NCBI RefSeq assembly: GCF_016808095.1 | Contig: NC_068972.1 | Location: forward strand, 20,762,289-20,826,288 | From: Vigna angularis | Taxonomy: Eukaryota > Streptophyta > Magnoliopsida > Fabales > Fabaceae | DNA: 64,000 nt | Direction of reading: 5' to 3' | Part shown: in pieces, positions 39,391-50,778 of the stretch | Layout of the letters: each line of letters starts with the position of its first letter | How positions within the stretch are numbered: the first letter of the stretch is position 1 | Position numbers and translations under genes: made by a program | Notes under the pieces: model-generated | The model's input: only the letters and a program-made list of their open reading frames with translations | What the model was told of the DNA's origin: nothing | The model's database searches: none

Positions 39391-40200
39391 CCAGGGACCC
39401 TAAAATCTGATCACCAACATGGGATAGTCTTTAAAAAGTCCATGTAAAGCCAATAATAACATAAAGAACTGTGACCGTTGCTCTAGTTCTTGAGACAGAG
39501 TAGAGGCAAGAGGTAATAACTCATTAAGATCATGAAAAAGAGAATGAATTTTACCCAAATATTCAGTCATTTGGCCATGATGTTTAGGAGCAACAACATC
39601 AAGAAGATTGTGACAAACACAGTAAAGACAATGAGTGTCATTAGTGTATAGCAATTTTGCCTATTCCCAAACTTTTGAACATGTTTCATAGGTACGAAAT
39701 AGTTGTTTAAGATGAGATTTGCACCCACTTATATACTCTAAATTGGTCTTATCTTTAGTCGATGTAGGACTTTCAACACACCCCCCTACGCCGAGGTATA
39801 TACATCCCGAGCGTGAGACTAGACATTAATGGGTGGTCCGATAGCGGGTGAAACAATATGTCCAACAAACAACAAATATCACTAGGATAGACTCTAACCT
39901 AGCTCTGATACCATGTTAAGAAGTTGACTTTAAACCTAACTCAACCACACAAAACCAACTTGTAAGATGAGGTTTGCATCCACTTATATACTCTAAATTG
40001 GCCTTATTTCTAGTCGATGTGGGACTTCCAACAAAGCCAAAGTTTAATATTTGATGCCCAAGTCGCATAATTTGTGTCATCTAATTTGTCAATGGTTAGA
40101 TGCTCATTAACATAATTAGTGTAAATTGATGGATCGAATCAAGTGGAAGCAACAGGGGTTACAACAGAGGTTGAGTCAAGGCCATAGATGAAGAGGAGAG
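39390..40200 (-). pseudogene. Fossil Copia gag, interrupted by a TRIM
   Basis: On minus, the start (about 40180-40035) reads LDDTNYATWASNIKLW, the typical opening of a Copia gag. After the inserted TRIM it resumes at about 39700 with LFRTYETCSKVWE, then the stretch from TEYLGKIHSLFHDLNEL to ELEQRSQFFMLL, with a stop between. About 60 residues expected between KLW and LFRTYE are gone. No zinc knuckle or polymerase follows. The remnant stops near 39390. Confidence 0.75.
39704..40033 (-). mobile_element. TRIM (terminal-repeat retrotransposon in miniature)
   Basis: A 330-bp element, read on minus. The 5' LTR (40033-39914) begins TGTTGGAAGTCCCACATCGA, contains TATATAAG and ends TTAACA. It is followed at once by the primer site TGGTATCAGAGC (39913-39902), complementary to initiator tRNA-Met. 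About 110 bases later a purine tract, gtaggggggtg (39789-39779), leads into the 3' LTR (39778-39704). The 3' LTR is shorter: 75 bases against 120, lacking the stretch before the CTTAACA end. The element is non-coding by nature and needs a helper. No clean target duplication; flanking gag sequence has been lost. Confidence 0.85.
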
Positions 40201-40871
40201 AGAAAAACCCTAAAATCTAAAGTTCTCGAATCAAGACAACAAGCACATATCCAGAAAAAAAAGGAGTCGACACTCTTATCAAAGAGGAGGGGTGGTGTGC
40301 CAGGACGAGACTTTAAGTGGCATGTGACAGTATATGGCTACTCCGATGACGACAATCTTGGTGGCACGGTGGTTGCCTGACAATTCGATTGTTGGGGTCG
40401 TCGAACTGAATGGTGGCTCCAACAACAACGGCAAAGATAGGAGGGTATTATGAAGGAAGGGGCTATTTCTTATGGCAGCTTCACAAATAATAAACCCATA
40501 AAGGACTACCTGCATTGCATAGAGATCTGAATTAAGGAGTAATGTCTTCTAACCTCCATAGCAGTAGACCAACACTTAGACTTTTCATAGAAGAGGTACT
40601 TGTGGTGAAACTAGAGTGGAATAAGTATTGCAAAAGCAACAAAACCACTTTTAAAGGAAGGTCAGGCATAGATCTCACAACAGGAAAAAAGAACCCATGT
40701 TCAGTAGCTTTTCCATACAAAGTCGCATCTTTTGAGTTTTCTCCGTGTGTTGTATTGGCAATTCTGCAACTCATGGATGAACATTGGCATGGGAGGTTGG
40801 GTTTTTTGAACCCAACTACACCTGTAAATAGGTTCTCCCATGCTCCTTTGATAATCATATTTCACACAACT
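40034..40871. other. Leader of the fossil Copia and unassigned DNA
   Basis: The part after the gag start (40200-40530) resembles an untranslated leader. From 40530 to 40860 both strands hold open frames of about 110 codons with even base use. The minus frame reads CRIANTTHGENSKDATLYGK and so on. I do not recognise it; it may be another displaced gene piece. Confidence 0.35.
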
Positions 40872-41104
40872 TCTCATAATTTAGGGTAAAACGTATATTT
40901 TATTATGCTGAGGTTACAAATCCATATATACAATGCTAGAAAGCTATTTTAGGGAGTATAATAATAGTTCCTAGAGAAAGAATCCCTATATTTCAGGGAT
41001 ATCCTAATCATACCAAATAATTACAATCTCCTAAATAAGGAAGAAATATAATTAATAAAAGTAAAGACTTTAAATGAAATAATACAAATAAAAAGATTCT
41101 AACA
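40872..41104 (-). repeat. 3' LTR of the Copia element (233 bp)
   Basis: Direct repeat of 45722-45953. Plus-strand edges are TCTCATAATTTAG and GATTCTAACA, so on the element's strand it starts TGTTAGAATC. Confidence 0.92.
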
Positions 41105-41248
41105 CTCTCCCTCAAACTGGTGAATAGGTATTTTCCATTCCCAGCTTGGAAACAATACTTTCGAAGTTGTTATTGTTCAGCCCCTTTGTTAGAATATCTG
41201 CAAGGTTGTCTTGTGAAGAGACATATGGAGTACAAATTAGACCACTAT

Positions 41249-43143
41249 CTAATTTTTCTTTGATAAAATGTTGTCGATCTCGATATGTTTGGTTCTATCA
41301 TTCTTCACTGGATTATAAGCTATGCTAATAGCAGATTTGTTATCACAATAAAGTCTCATTAATTCATCTGACTTTATTCCTAAGTCTTCCAAGATGATCT
41401 TTAACCATAGTAGTTCGCATATCCCTTGTGCCATTGCCCTGAATTCTTCTGCTTCAGCACTGGATCTGGCTACCACATTTTGTTTTTTACTCTTCCAAGT
41501 CACAAGATTTCCACCAATGAAAGTGCAATACCCCGTAGTTGACCTCCTGTCCCCAATTGAACCTGCATAGTTTGCATTTGTATATGCTTCCACACTTACA
41601 TTCCCATTTTGTTCAAACAAAATTGCCCTGCCTGGGTTCCCTTCAAATATTGCATAATTCTTAGTTTAGCTTGTAAGTTAACCTCCTTAGGTTGGTGCAT
41701 GAACTAGCTAACAAGGTTTACAGCAAATGCAACATCAGGCCTAGTGTGAGATAAATAAATCAATCTACTAACTAACCTTTGATACATTTCCTTGTCAACT
41801 GCAGTACCTTCTTCTACATTCCCCAATTTCATGTTTGGATCAATTGGTGTACTCGCAGGCTTGGATGTTGTCTTCCCAGTTTCTTTCAACAAATCTATGA
41901 TGTACTTTTGCTGAGATATAAATATTCCCTTTTTAGAATGGGCCACTTCAATCCCTAAGAAATACTTCAATTTTCCCAAGGTCTTAATTTCAAATTCCTT
42001 GGCTAGATGTTGGCCTAACAGTTGTTGCTCCTCCTCATCATTATCTGTTACTATAATATCATCTACATAAACCAATAGCACTGTAACTCTCCCTGATTTA
42101 GAGTGTTTAATGAACAAGGTGTGATGTCCTCGACTTTGTTTAAAGCCCAGACTTATCATAACTTTAGTAAACCTTCCAAACCACGCTCGTGGTGATTATT
42201 TCAACCCATACAATGTCTTTTTTAGCTTGCAAACAGTGTTGGCAGCTGTTTTTCCTTCATATCTAGGGGCCAATTCCATGTAAATCTCCTCTTCAATTTC
42301 TCCATGAAGGAAGGCATTTTTAACGTCAAATTGTTGCAAGTTCCAACCATAATTAGCTGCTAGAGATAATATCACCCTAACTGTATTCATTTTTTCCATT
42401 GGAGCAAAAGTTTCCATGTAATCCACTCCATAGGTTTGAGTACATCCTTTAGCCACTAACCTTGCTTTGTACCTCTCAATAGACCCATCAGCCTTGTATT
42501 TTATAGTATATATCCACCTGCACCCTACTGGTCTTTTTCCATTCGGGAGAGCCACCAAATCCCAAGTACTATTCTTTTCTAGTGCTTCCATTTCCATGTC
42601 CATAGCTTGTTTCCATTTTTTATCACTCAGTGCCTCAGATAAAGAGGTAGGTGTGGTTGTGGTGTTTAGGTTTGTGAGGAAGGCTTTATGAGTAGGTGAA
42701 AAGTTTTTAAAGGATAGGTAATTAGCTAGAGGGTACAATGGCTTGGTAGTACATTTCCTAGTCTCTTTCCTAAGGGCAATTGGAATATCTAGGTCCTCAT
42801 AAAGGGATGCTAGACTGGATTCAAATTCCTGTATATTTGGAAAAACAGAGTTTGATGCATTGGAGATTAAAGGATTAGGGATAGTGACCTCATGTAATGT
42901 TGGGTTGGATGGTTGAACATGGACAGACTCTGTACTGGTCTTTGTCTTCCTTGTATAAACCAGATTTTTACCAAATCTTACATCAGCCCCATCTTGAGTC
43001 TCAGTTGTTACACTTTTAGTCCCTATTTCTGGTCCTAAGCTTAAGTCAGGAAGCATAAGGATATCATCTTCATTTGGTACAGTCTGCCCCTGAAGATGAT
43101 CTTTATAGAAGTAACTTTTTGTGCTCAAAAAAGGTGACATCAC
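41249..43143 (-). pseudogene. Copia reverse transcriptase and RNase H, broken
   Basis: From 43143 downward the reading includes [33 protein letters not shown] and [20 protein letters not shown], the first reverse-transcriptase blocks. A break follows LYGLK near 42196. The polymerase active site is intact in the next frame, LLVYVDDIIVTDND (42060-42090), followed by LKYFLGIEVA. A further break lies near 41704. RNase H follows, with SIGDRRSTTGYCTFIGG, SSAEAEEFRAMAQG, and LYCDNKSAISIAYNPV followed by RTKHIEID. Reverse transcription and template removal are the known roles; as it stands no complete polyprotein can be made. Confidence 0.9.
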
Positions 43144-44743
43144 GAGACAAATAATTTTTTGGATGGTGGGTGATAGCCTTTATATCCCTTTTGTGTGGAT
43201 AGTAACCTATGAAAACACATTTTAAGGCTCTAGGATCAAGTTTACCTCTATCACTACTGTGGACATGGACAAAAGAGACACAACCAAAGATGTGTGGAAC
43301 AAGGTGGTTGGATGTGGACACATTAGGATAAAAGGATGACAAAACCTCCATAGGGCTTTTGGAAGCTAGAATACTAGAAGGTAGTCTATTAATTAGATAA
43401 CAGGCAGTGAGAACAGCCTCCCCCAAAAACTTTTAGGAACCTTATGTTGAAAAAGGAGAGCTCTAGTTTTGGTCAAGAAGGTGTCCATTTTTCCTCTCTG
43501 CAATCCCATTTTGTTGAAGAGTTTTTGACACAGGAGGACTCATGAATAATACCTTCCTTTTGAAAAAAATAAATAAGCCCATGATTGAAGTAATCTTTGG
43601 CATTATCATATCTAATCCTCTTAATGCTAACACCAAATTGATCTTTTACCATTGAGAAAAAACTTTGAACCACAGAGCTTACTTCAGATTTTTGTTTTCG
43701 TAAGAAAACCCATGTGACACGAGTGCAATCATCTATAAAGGTAATAAACCAACGAGCACCAGAAACATTTGTGACATTTGAGGGACCCCATACATCAGTA
43801 TGAATTAAATAGAAAGGAAAAGTGCTCTTACTATTACTAAGAGGAAAAGGAACACATTTGTGTTTAGCAAGTTCACACACTTCAAAATTGAGACTTGCCA
43901 CATCCAATTTGCTAAAAAGGGAAGGGAATAATAATTTTATGACCCTAAAGGAAGGATGTCCAAGACGACAATGATGGAGGAAGACCTTCTCCCTGCTGGT
44001 CTTTATTGAATCAGAGAAAAAAAAAAGTTGTTATTTCCCAAGACTGATGGCAGATTTGGATTGTCCAAGTAATATAAGCCATTCCAGTCTCTAGTATGTC
44101 CAATTGTCCTCCCCGATTGTTGGTTCTGTATGATACAGTCATTGTTAGAAAAAATAACATTGCATGAGAGATCGTATATGAGTATTTTAATGGAGACTAA
44201 ACTAACAGATAATTTAGAAATATGAAGGACATTTTTAAGGGTGATAGATAGGCATATTTGAAGATCTCCTTGACCTGCTGCAGTCATCAGAGAGCCATCA
44301 GCTATGGATATTTTCTTGTTGCTAGGGCAAGGGGTGTAAGAGGAGAAAATGTTAGATAGGGGTGTCATATGGTCGGTAAGCCCAGAATCTAGTATCTAAT
44401 ATGTGTTAGGTTGTTTATCTAAGGCATTAAGTCCAAAAGAAGGAAACTCGTCAAACGTACCTGAATGTGCTAGAGAACAACTACCTGGTGATTTATCCAA
44501 CTTGTTAAGGAAGGAGCACATCTTATGAACCTCATCCTGGTTAAGTGGAATTGGTCCGCTGTTGTTTTCTTCATGTTTTGCAGCACCTAGGTGTGCTTGT
44601 CCGCCCTTTCTACTGATGTCGCCTCTTTTTCCCCACTCCTTTTCACGATTTTGGGATCCCCAATCTCGACTAGGAGGCTTTCCATGTAGCTTCCAACATT
44701 TATCACGAGTGTGGCGAGGTTTGTTACAAAAGGTACACCACAC
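43103..44743 (-). pseudogene. Copia zinc knuckle, protease and integrase, broken
   Basis: Starts with the nucleocapsid knuckle CTFCNKPRHTRDKC (CX2CX4HX4C) near 44735. The protease site ILDSGLTDHMTP lies near 44390-44350, preceded by a TAG where a tryptophan is usual. The pre-integrase block LHHCRLGHPSF falls near 43970-43940. The integrase core follows, with HTDVWGPSNV, FIDDCTRVTWVFL and RYDNAKDYF giving two of the catalytic acids. The third lies after a frameshift near 43500, where the frame ends after SSCVK. It resumes at GEAVLTACYLINRLPS (43426). Confidence 0.88.
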
Positions 44744-45500
44744 TCCTTCATTTTTCTTTTTCCATATTGGTGAGTTCCCCCTTTGGGATCAACCATCTTG
44801 GCCGATCCAGTTGCCACCATGGCTGAGTTTTCCATGGTTAGGGATTCTAGCATTATTCCCCTTCTGCTTTCTTCACTTCTTCCCATAGCTACCACTTCAT
44901 TAATTCCTGGAACTTTATCTTTTCCAAGAATCTGTCACTTGATCAAAATCAAAGTTAAGCCCTACCAAAAAATCATAGACTCTATCTTGCTCAATATACT
45001 CTTTGAGCATTGCAGAATCATCTGAGCACTTGGCTTTGATGACTTTGTAATGGTCTAATTCCATCCACAGTGATTTTAGTTGATTGGCATACTCTATAAC
45101 AGTCTTGGTTCCTTGTTTGGCAGCGACAGTCTTCACCTTCACATCATATATTTGGGTAGCATTTTTAGCTTTTGAGTATGTCTGCTCCACTGCATTCCAA
45201 ATCTCCTTTGCAGAATTAAGAAAGATGCAAGTATCAGTAATTTCTAGGATCACGGAGTTCCATAGCCATGCCATGATCATAGAGTCTTCTTCATCCCATT
45301 TTGTAAATTTGGGATCATCTTCTGGAGGAGCATCATCAGTCAAGTGGTTAGCTTTCCCTTTACCTTTTAATGTTCTGCGAACAAGTTGGGCCCATTTCAA
45401 ATAATTTGTCCCATTTAAGCGAGGCAGTGTTGATGTTCTGGAGTTGTTCCTGATTGGTTTGTGATGCAGTAGGCACCACTTCAACAGTGTGGTCTGCCAT
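44587..45500 (-). pseudogene. Copia gag, broken
   Basis: Likely true start MADHTVEVVP at 45500. A frameshift near 45415 moves the frame to LNGTNYLKWAQLVRRTLKGK, followed by the gag core with IWNAVEQTYSKAKNATQIYD and GLNFDFDQVTDSW, ending in a premature stop at 44915. Another frame continues (44895-44750) toward the zinc knuckle. Two breaks therefore separate the start from the knuckle. Confidence 0.85.
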
Positions 45501-45721
45501 GTCCAAGCAACAGAACGATGGTAATGCAATGAGAAGAGATTTGAAAGGAAAAGCACTACAAAAGAAAGAACACTGCAGCAATGAAGGCTACGGTGTAGAG
45601 TTGTGTTGGCAACAACAATGAAGGCTGTTTTGAAAGAGAGAGTGGCAGCAATAAAGGCTACCGGCTAGGGTTTTAGTGCGCAGTCAAAGGCGGCTCCCAG
45701 ATGTTGAGAGCTCTGATGCCA

Positions 45722-45953
45722 TCTCATAATTTAGAGTAAAACGTATATTTTATTATGCTAAGATTACAAATCCATATATACAATACTAGAAAGCTATTTT
45801 AGGGAGTATAATAATAGCTCCTAAAGAAAGAATCCTATATTTCAGGGATATCCTAATCATACCTGATAATTATAATCTCCTAAATAAGGAAGAAATATAA
45901 TTAATAAAAGCAAAGACTTTAACAGAAATAATACAGATAAAAAGATTCTAACA
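45722..45953 (-). repeat. 5' LTR of the Copia element (232 bp)
   Basis: See the 3' LTR. The primer site lies directly next to its inner edge at 45721. Confidence 0.92.
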
Positions 45954-46195
45954 CAATTCACATCTCTTCTCTCTTTCTCATATTTTATTTTATTTTTCCT
46001 CTCTTTTCTTAGATCTTGGGTTATAAAATATTTTAGTGCATTGCTAGTTATGAGATTCTTTGGTGGAAACCAATTCAAGGAGCTACAACATGAGCAAGGG
46101 CTAAGAGAATGGAAGAAAAAGAAAGGCTTCAGAAACGAACTCTTCTTTGTGGAAGATGGTGTAGGTGTTTCAACATGTTTTTCCCTTCTCTTAAG

Positions 46196-46370
46196 CCTTG
46201 TAAATATGTAAATAAATCTTTTATTTAGACCTTGTATTTGGCCCAAGGTTACTTTTCATTTTGGCTTGTATTTTGGCCAATTCTGTAAATATGTATATAA
46301 GTCTTTTCTATAAACCTTGTATTTGGATCAAAGTTACTTTTCATTTCAGCTTGTATTTTGGCCAATTCTA
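46196..46370. repeat. Tandem duplication of about 88 bp
   Basis: Two adjacent copies carry 'ccttgtatttgg.cc/tcaa.gttacttttcattt..gcttgtattttggccaattct'. The second copy is slightly diverged. It lies in what looks like the 5' LTR of the following fossil Copia. Confidence 0.7.
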
Positions 46371-46379
46371 TTGTTCAGG

Positions 46380-48050
46380 TACTGATTTAGTTAAATCAAT
46401 ACATAATCGATTAATAAAGTCAATTTTTCTTAAAAACAACAGTTTTGCTGATTTAATCGGTTATGGACTTTACATAATCAATTAGAACAAACAGACTAGT
46501 TAGAAACTGCAATTTTGGCTTTTCAACTTGCTTCTTGAGTGGAATGCGAATCAAGTGGTTTTTGGGCTTGCTTGGGCCTTAAGGAACCCTCAAGAACCTT
46601 GCTTAGATGTGAAGGGACCTTTACAATGCACTAGTCTTGAGGAAGGTTCAAGAAGCTCCTAGGTTCATTGAACCTTTCTTATTCATTAAATTCTCTTTCT
46701 TAGTTATGCCTTCAGTTCAGTCCCTCTTTTATAAAAGGAGTGCTCAAGCATTTGTAAACCTCAACTTGGAAAACAAAACAGAGAATTTCTACCCATTTAC
46801 AGTCTTCCTTTCTAAGTTCATTAGGAAAGAGTTATCTTCTTGACTCTACTATCCTTTTCCTTGATGATTGGACCAACCTTCTTCAAGAAACACTACAAAT
46901 CCATTCTCCAAACACCATATCCCTTATCTTTCCATCCTTCTACTTCCATCTCATTCTTTCCATGGAGTCTTCCTCATCATGCGTGAGGAAGGTTTCCATC
47001 ATTCTAGGAGATATTCGAGAAGTCCTTTTTGTATCTGGGATGACTTGTGCAACACATCACAATACGTCCTTAAGGACAATGAATATACACACCTTAGGAA
47101 GTTCACTTTATTTGTGTTTTTCGTCAGCTTTTATAACAATCTTAAGAACTTAAAGGCTACGATATGGACACCAACAACAATCTTACACCACGATATGGAC
47201 ACAAACAACAATCTTACACCACAGAAGTCAAACAATGTTTTCAAAACACAGACCATCTTTGGAAAACCTTTCATGGGCATTTCAAAAGTAAAAGATACTA
47301 GTAAGGAGTGTGTTATTGTAAGAGCTAGGGCATTATATGCTAAAGCAAATAAACCAGTTACACAAAGGCGCGAGAAAATGGTTTATCACAAGAAGAAAAG
47401 TTTTAAAAATTCCCATCCTAACGAATCTAACTCCACATTCTAGAAAAAACGAAATTGTTTTTTGTGTGGAAAACCAAGCCATCATGCACCTTAGTGCAAA
47501 CGTAGACTTAGAAACAACCATCATCCTAAGGCAAATAAGTCGAAGGGAAAGATACAATTGTTGTGGTCGTTTCACAAAAAACCTTAATGACCAATATAAA
47601 CAAACGGGTTATAGCCTTTGGTGCTACAAGACACATATGTGCAAACAAAAGTGTGTTTACCTCCGACGCTAGTGTGAGGGATGGAAAAAAACATGTTTAT
47701 CTTGATGATTAGGACAACTCTATCCTGAAAAAAGGAAAAGTTCTTCTAAAGCTCACATCTAGAAAGACTCTAGCCTTAATGTGTTACATATGTCATCAAT
47801 CAAAGTTAATCAAGTCTATGTAACACTGATGAGAAAAATTGGGGTTAAAGTGTCATTTGAATTTAATAAGATTTTTATGACAAAAATAATGTGTTTGTTG
47901 GGAAGGGATATTGTGATCAAAGTTTTTTTGTACTTAACATTTCTTAAATTGTTAATGAATCTTGTTCTTCTGTGTATCTTTTTTATTCATATGATGTGTG
48001 GAAGGCTAGATTAGGACATGTAAATTCCTAGTAACAAAGCATGCTTGGTA
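46380..48050 (+). pseudogene. Fossil Copia element: LTR end, gag, zinc knuckle, protease, pre-integrase block
   Basis: A TATA-like ttataaaaggagtg near 46729 followed by a leader suggests LTR and transcript start. The gag remnant runs to about 47445. The knuckle CFLCGKPSHHAP-stop-C (47455-47493) has the CX2CX4HX4C spacing. A degraded protease follows with FGATRHICANKSVFTSDASV (47620-47675; the Asp-Ser of the usual DSGATRHIC is lost). Then come 'VSFEFNKIFMTK' and finally the pre-integrase WKARLGHVNS (47997-48026). Stops and shifts are frequent. Nothing convincing of integrase or reverse transcriptase follows. Confidence 0.72.
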
Positions 48051-48379
48051 TTGTAACATCTCATTCATACAATTAATTATTTGCAACAAAATATAATAAA
48101 ATTAGTGTAGCCAAAACCATGCTTGCTCGCCGCTCCAACTTAGCAAGTGTTACTCCTTTTCTTGAATTTTGAACTTCATTAAAAACCATATCACCTTTTT
48201 TTTTTTCTACTCGGTTGGATTCACATCATTTTCTAGACATTGCTTATGTAGTAGATACACTCAATAGGAACATTGAGATACATTAGCAAGACTTTTGAGA
48301 TACTTAAAAGGTTTAATAAATTATGTCACTGAATATAGTGAATTTCCCATTGAAAAGTACAATGATGCTAACTGTAGTT

Positions 48380-48900
48380 ATGTATTCACACTCATTCAAA
48401 GGAGAGTGACATAATGGAACCAACCATCATGGTGAGCCTGGCATGGAGTTAGCAGAAGACATTTCATTCCACCTTAAGGACAAAGTGGATTCTTTAGGGA
48501 GGAGGTCAATACGGAGCTAAGACCTCCTATTAGGAGAGACTATAGTAAGAGAAATAAGAAGGACTCGACATGGGGCTATTATATAATTGTAACAGGAATA
48601 GTTAAGAACTACCAACATTCAACTAGTTATTAGGTAGGTGTACCAACATTCACTTAGTTATTAGCTAGGCGGGTAGTCTAACAAAAGGACTGAGAATTAG
48701 GTGTATAGGAGGAAAATTAATCATTGTCATGGAGTGCAGGTCTGTCTAAAACCTGTGATTTAGTTACAAGCATTCAACGAAGAATTCTTCTTTCATTCCC
48801 TTCCGGTTACAAAACAATTCAGTAATACCAGGCAGATATATATGGGATATTGGCACCGAAAAACTTCACCAGATTCAAAACAATCATTTCACTTGCCAAA
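48380..48900 (+). repeat. Probable end of a decayed LTR retrotransposon
   Basis: At 48435-48510 the plus strand reads ELAEDISFHLKDKVDSLGRR, like the C-terminal end of retrotransposon polyproteins just before the 3' LTR. It is followed by LTR-like DNA with repeated 'taccaacattcaacttagttattag' (48605-48670). No boundaries, primer site or duplication found. Confidence 0.4.
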
Positions 48901-49486
48901 ATTTTATAATGTAAGAAAATGTGAAGCTTGAAGGAATTTAACGGTAATAGACTTACACAACAATTGATGAGAGGCGAGGCAAAAACAGAGACGAAGAATC
49001 GTTCTGCACAGTTGTTGGGAGATAGACATCGAGACCATGAACTTCAAGCTGGACCATTGTTTGTTTAGAAAAAGGAGTTCATTCAGATGTTCATGCTGCT
49101 GCAATGCAAGATGAAGCAAATCAGGTTGGAATTGTAGAACCAAAAATCACCAAACACTATAACAAACGGAGGGATCGTCAAGCAAGCACAACAACAAAAG
49201 CAAAATTTAGGCAGAACAGACAAATCGCAATTTAGAAAGATTTGCAAATCAAAGAGGAGAGTGAGTTAGGAATTGTCCAAATCAGATGTCCCCCCAAAAA
49301 AAAAATATCCACACACTCACATCTTCATAATATTTAGTAAACCGCCACAATCAACAACAAAGCATGTACCTAAGCCATTGATAGTCTTGCATACCTATAT
49401 CTACAATCAAAATCATTTAGACAACGATTAAGGTGTTACAGCTCTACAAGTGATATGCAACGGTTAGGAATAAGGTAATTGCATAC

Positions 49487-49488
<2 letters not shown>
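48901..49488. other. Unassigned spacer
   Basis: No gene recognised. A minus-strand frame of 79 codons at 48904-49143 has no domain I know. Confidence 0.35.

Positions 49489-49525
<37 letters not shown>
49489..49525. repeat. (GA)n microsatellite
   Basis: About 18 GA units, seen directly. It generates an Arg-Glu repeat in an open frame that is not a gene. Confidence 0.92.
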
Positions 49526-49528
<3 letters not shown>

Positions 49529-50778
49529 ACCAGTAAACAAAAGCCAGCATCCCCATGAAATCATGAGTAATCCAAAGTTAAGTTCATCCTGCTACAACCA
49601 AAAGAAAGGAACAAAAGCAAATGTTTATTCCCTGTATATATTACCTTGTCTTCAACATCAATTAAAGAAAGGAACAAAATTTTGTACAAACCTCCAAGTC
49701 ACAACAACAGTTGCCAATTTTGCTGGCTTTGACACCATCAATGTTGGGAAGTTTCATCATCTCCAATTGTTACAAATTCTTCAAGAAAGTCCGCTATTTA
49801 CTGAAACACGGAAATATGTACATGACCAACTGAAATTGCGCCGCATGATACCTAATACATGTACAAGCATATACAATTTGCAAATTCTTTTCCATTTCAT
49901 CTACATATGCTTGAGACTAATTTGCTCTTCCTTTTCGCATAAAAGACACAGTTCGAACAAATTACTTTGCATAACTTCCCACCTAAGGCAAGCAATAAAA
50001 TAAGAAACTAGATGTGACATTATTTCCTCACCAATCTTGTCATTCAACTAGGTAGGTACAATTTCATACAGACCATTCAAAGGTAAAAATACTAGTAGAT
50101 CACACCCGCAAGAAAGTCACTGTCTCGCAATTTCATTGTAACATATAGTTTCATACCAAAGCAATAGGATTATAACATTATACCCGTAAAAATAAGGATT
50201 TATCTTATATTCTGCGAAACAAATTTATAATTAACGAAACTCAAATCATTTCATTAGGCATCCAGAATGCACTAAAGTGTATGAAAATTAAAGAAACAAG
50301 TAATCGAGTAAATTCAAGGATGAAATTGAGATGCAAACAAATGCATTCAATTAATCACAAATCTATTCACACAGTCATGTCTATCTAGCATATATATATG
50401 AACTCATGTGAGAGATTTCAATGACATTGAAGATGCAGTATTTCATACAAAGAAACATGTAACTACTAATCCATTGCAATGTGAAAGGGCGCTTATACTA
50501 CATTGATCCATCAAAGATACTGTAATGGAGAGAAACTTCACTCTAAGATACATTTATGATTAACTCATTTAGCTAGAGCTAGAAGCTTTATATTAATCCT
50601 AGGTCGAACCTGGAAAGGATTCAAACTAAAAAATTATAAAAAAAAAAAAAACAACAACAAAGGTTTCATAAAATCGATTTCATATGTTATAGGAACATCT
50701 GTAACCCCAACTACACCACCAAAAGGACAATAAACTTCACAACACTAACCCTAAACAACTCTATCCACCACCACCTCT
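49526..50778. other. 3' flank of the histone H1 gene
   Basis: No gene supported. The part next to 50778 should hold the H1 3' UTR, read on minus. An A-run at 50638-50653 is the only simple feature. Confidence 0.4.

Larger units (their letters stand above)
40872..45953 (-). mobile_element. Ty1/copia LTR retrotransposon, full length but broken
   Basis: Two short LTRs (40872-41104 and 45722-45953) in direct orientation; the element reads on minus. The 5' LTR is followed immediately by the primer site TGGCATCAGAGC (45721-45710), one base off the initiator tRNA-Met match. The purine tract ttgagggagag (41115-41105) touches the 3' LTR. The order gag, protease, integrase, reverse transcriptase, RNase H is that of Copia. 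Flanks are CAACT (40867-40871) and CAATT (45954-45958), a 5-bp duplication with one change. By eye the LTRs differ at about 13 of 232 sites plus one indel, so this insertion is clearly older than the Athila-like one. At least six frameshifts or stops disable it. The LTR end reads ...TATGAGA rather than the canonical CA. Confidence 0.92.

Noticed and set aside
49479..50003. 174-codon frame beginning with Arg-Glu repeats
   Set aside because: Start is the (GA)n microsatellite; the rest has no domain, and its base use matches non-coding flank.
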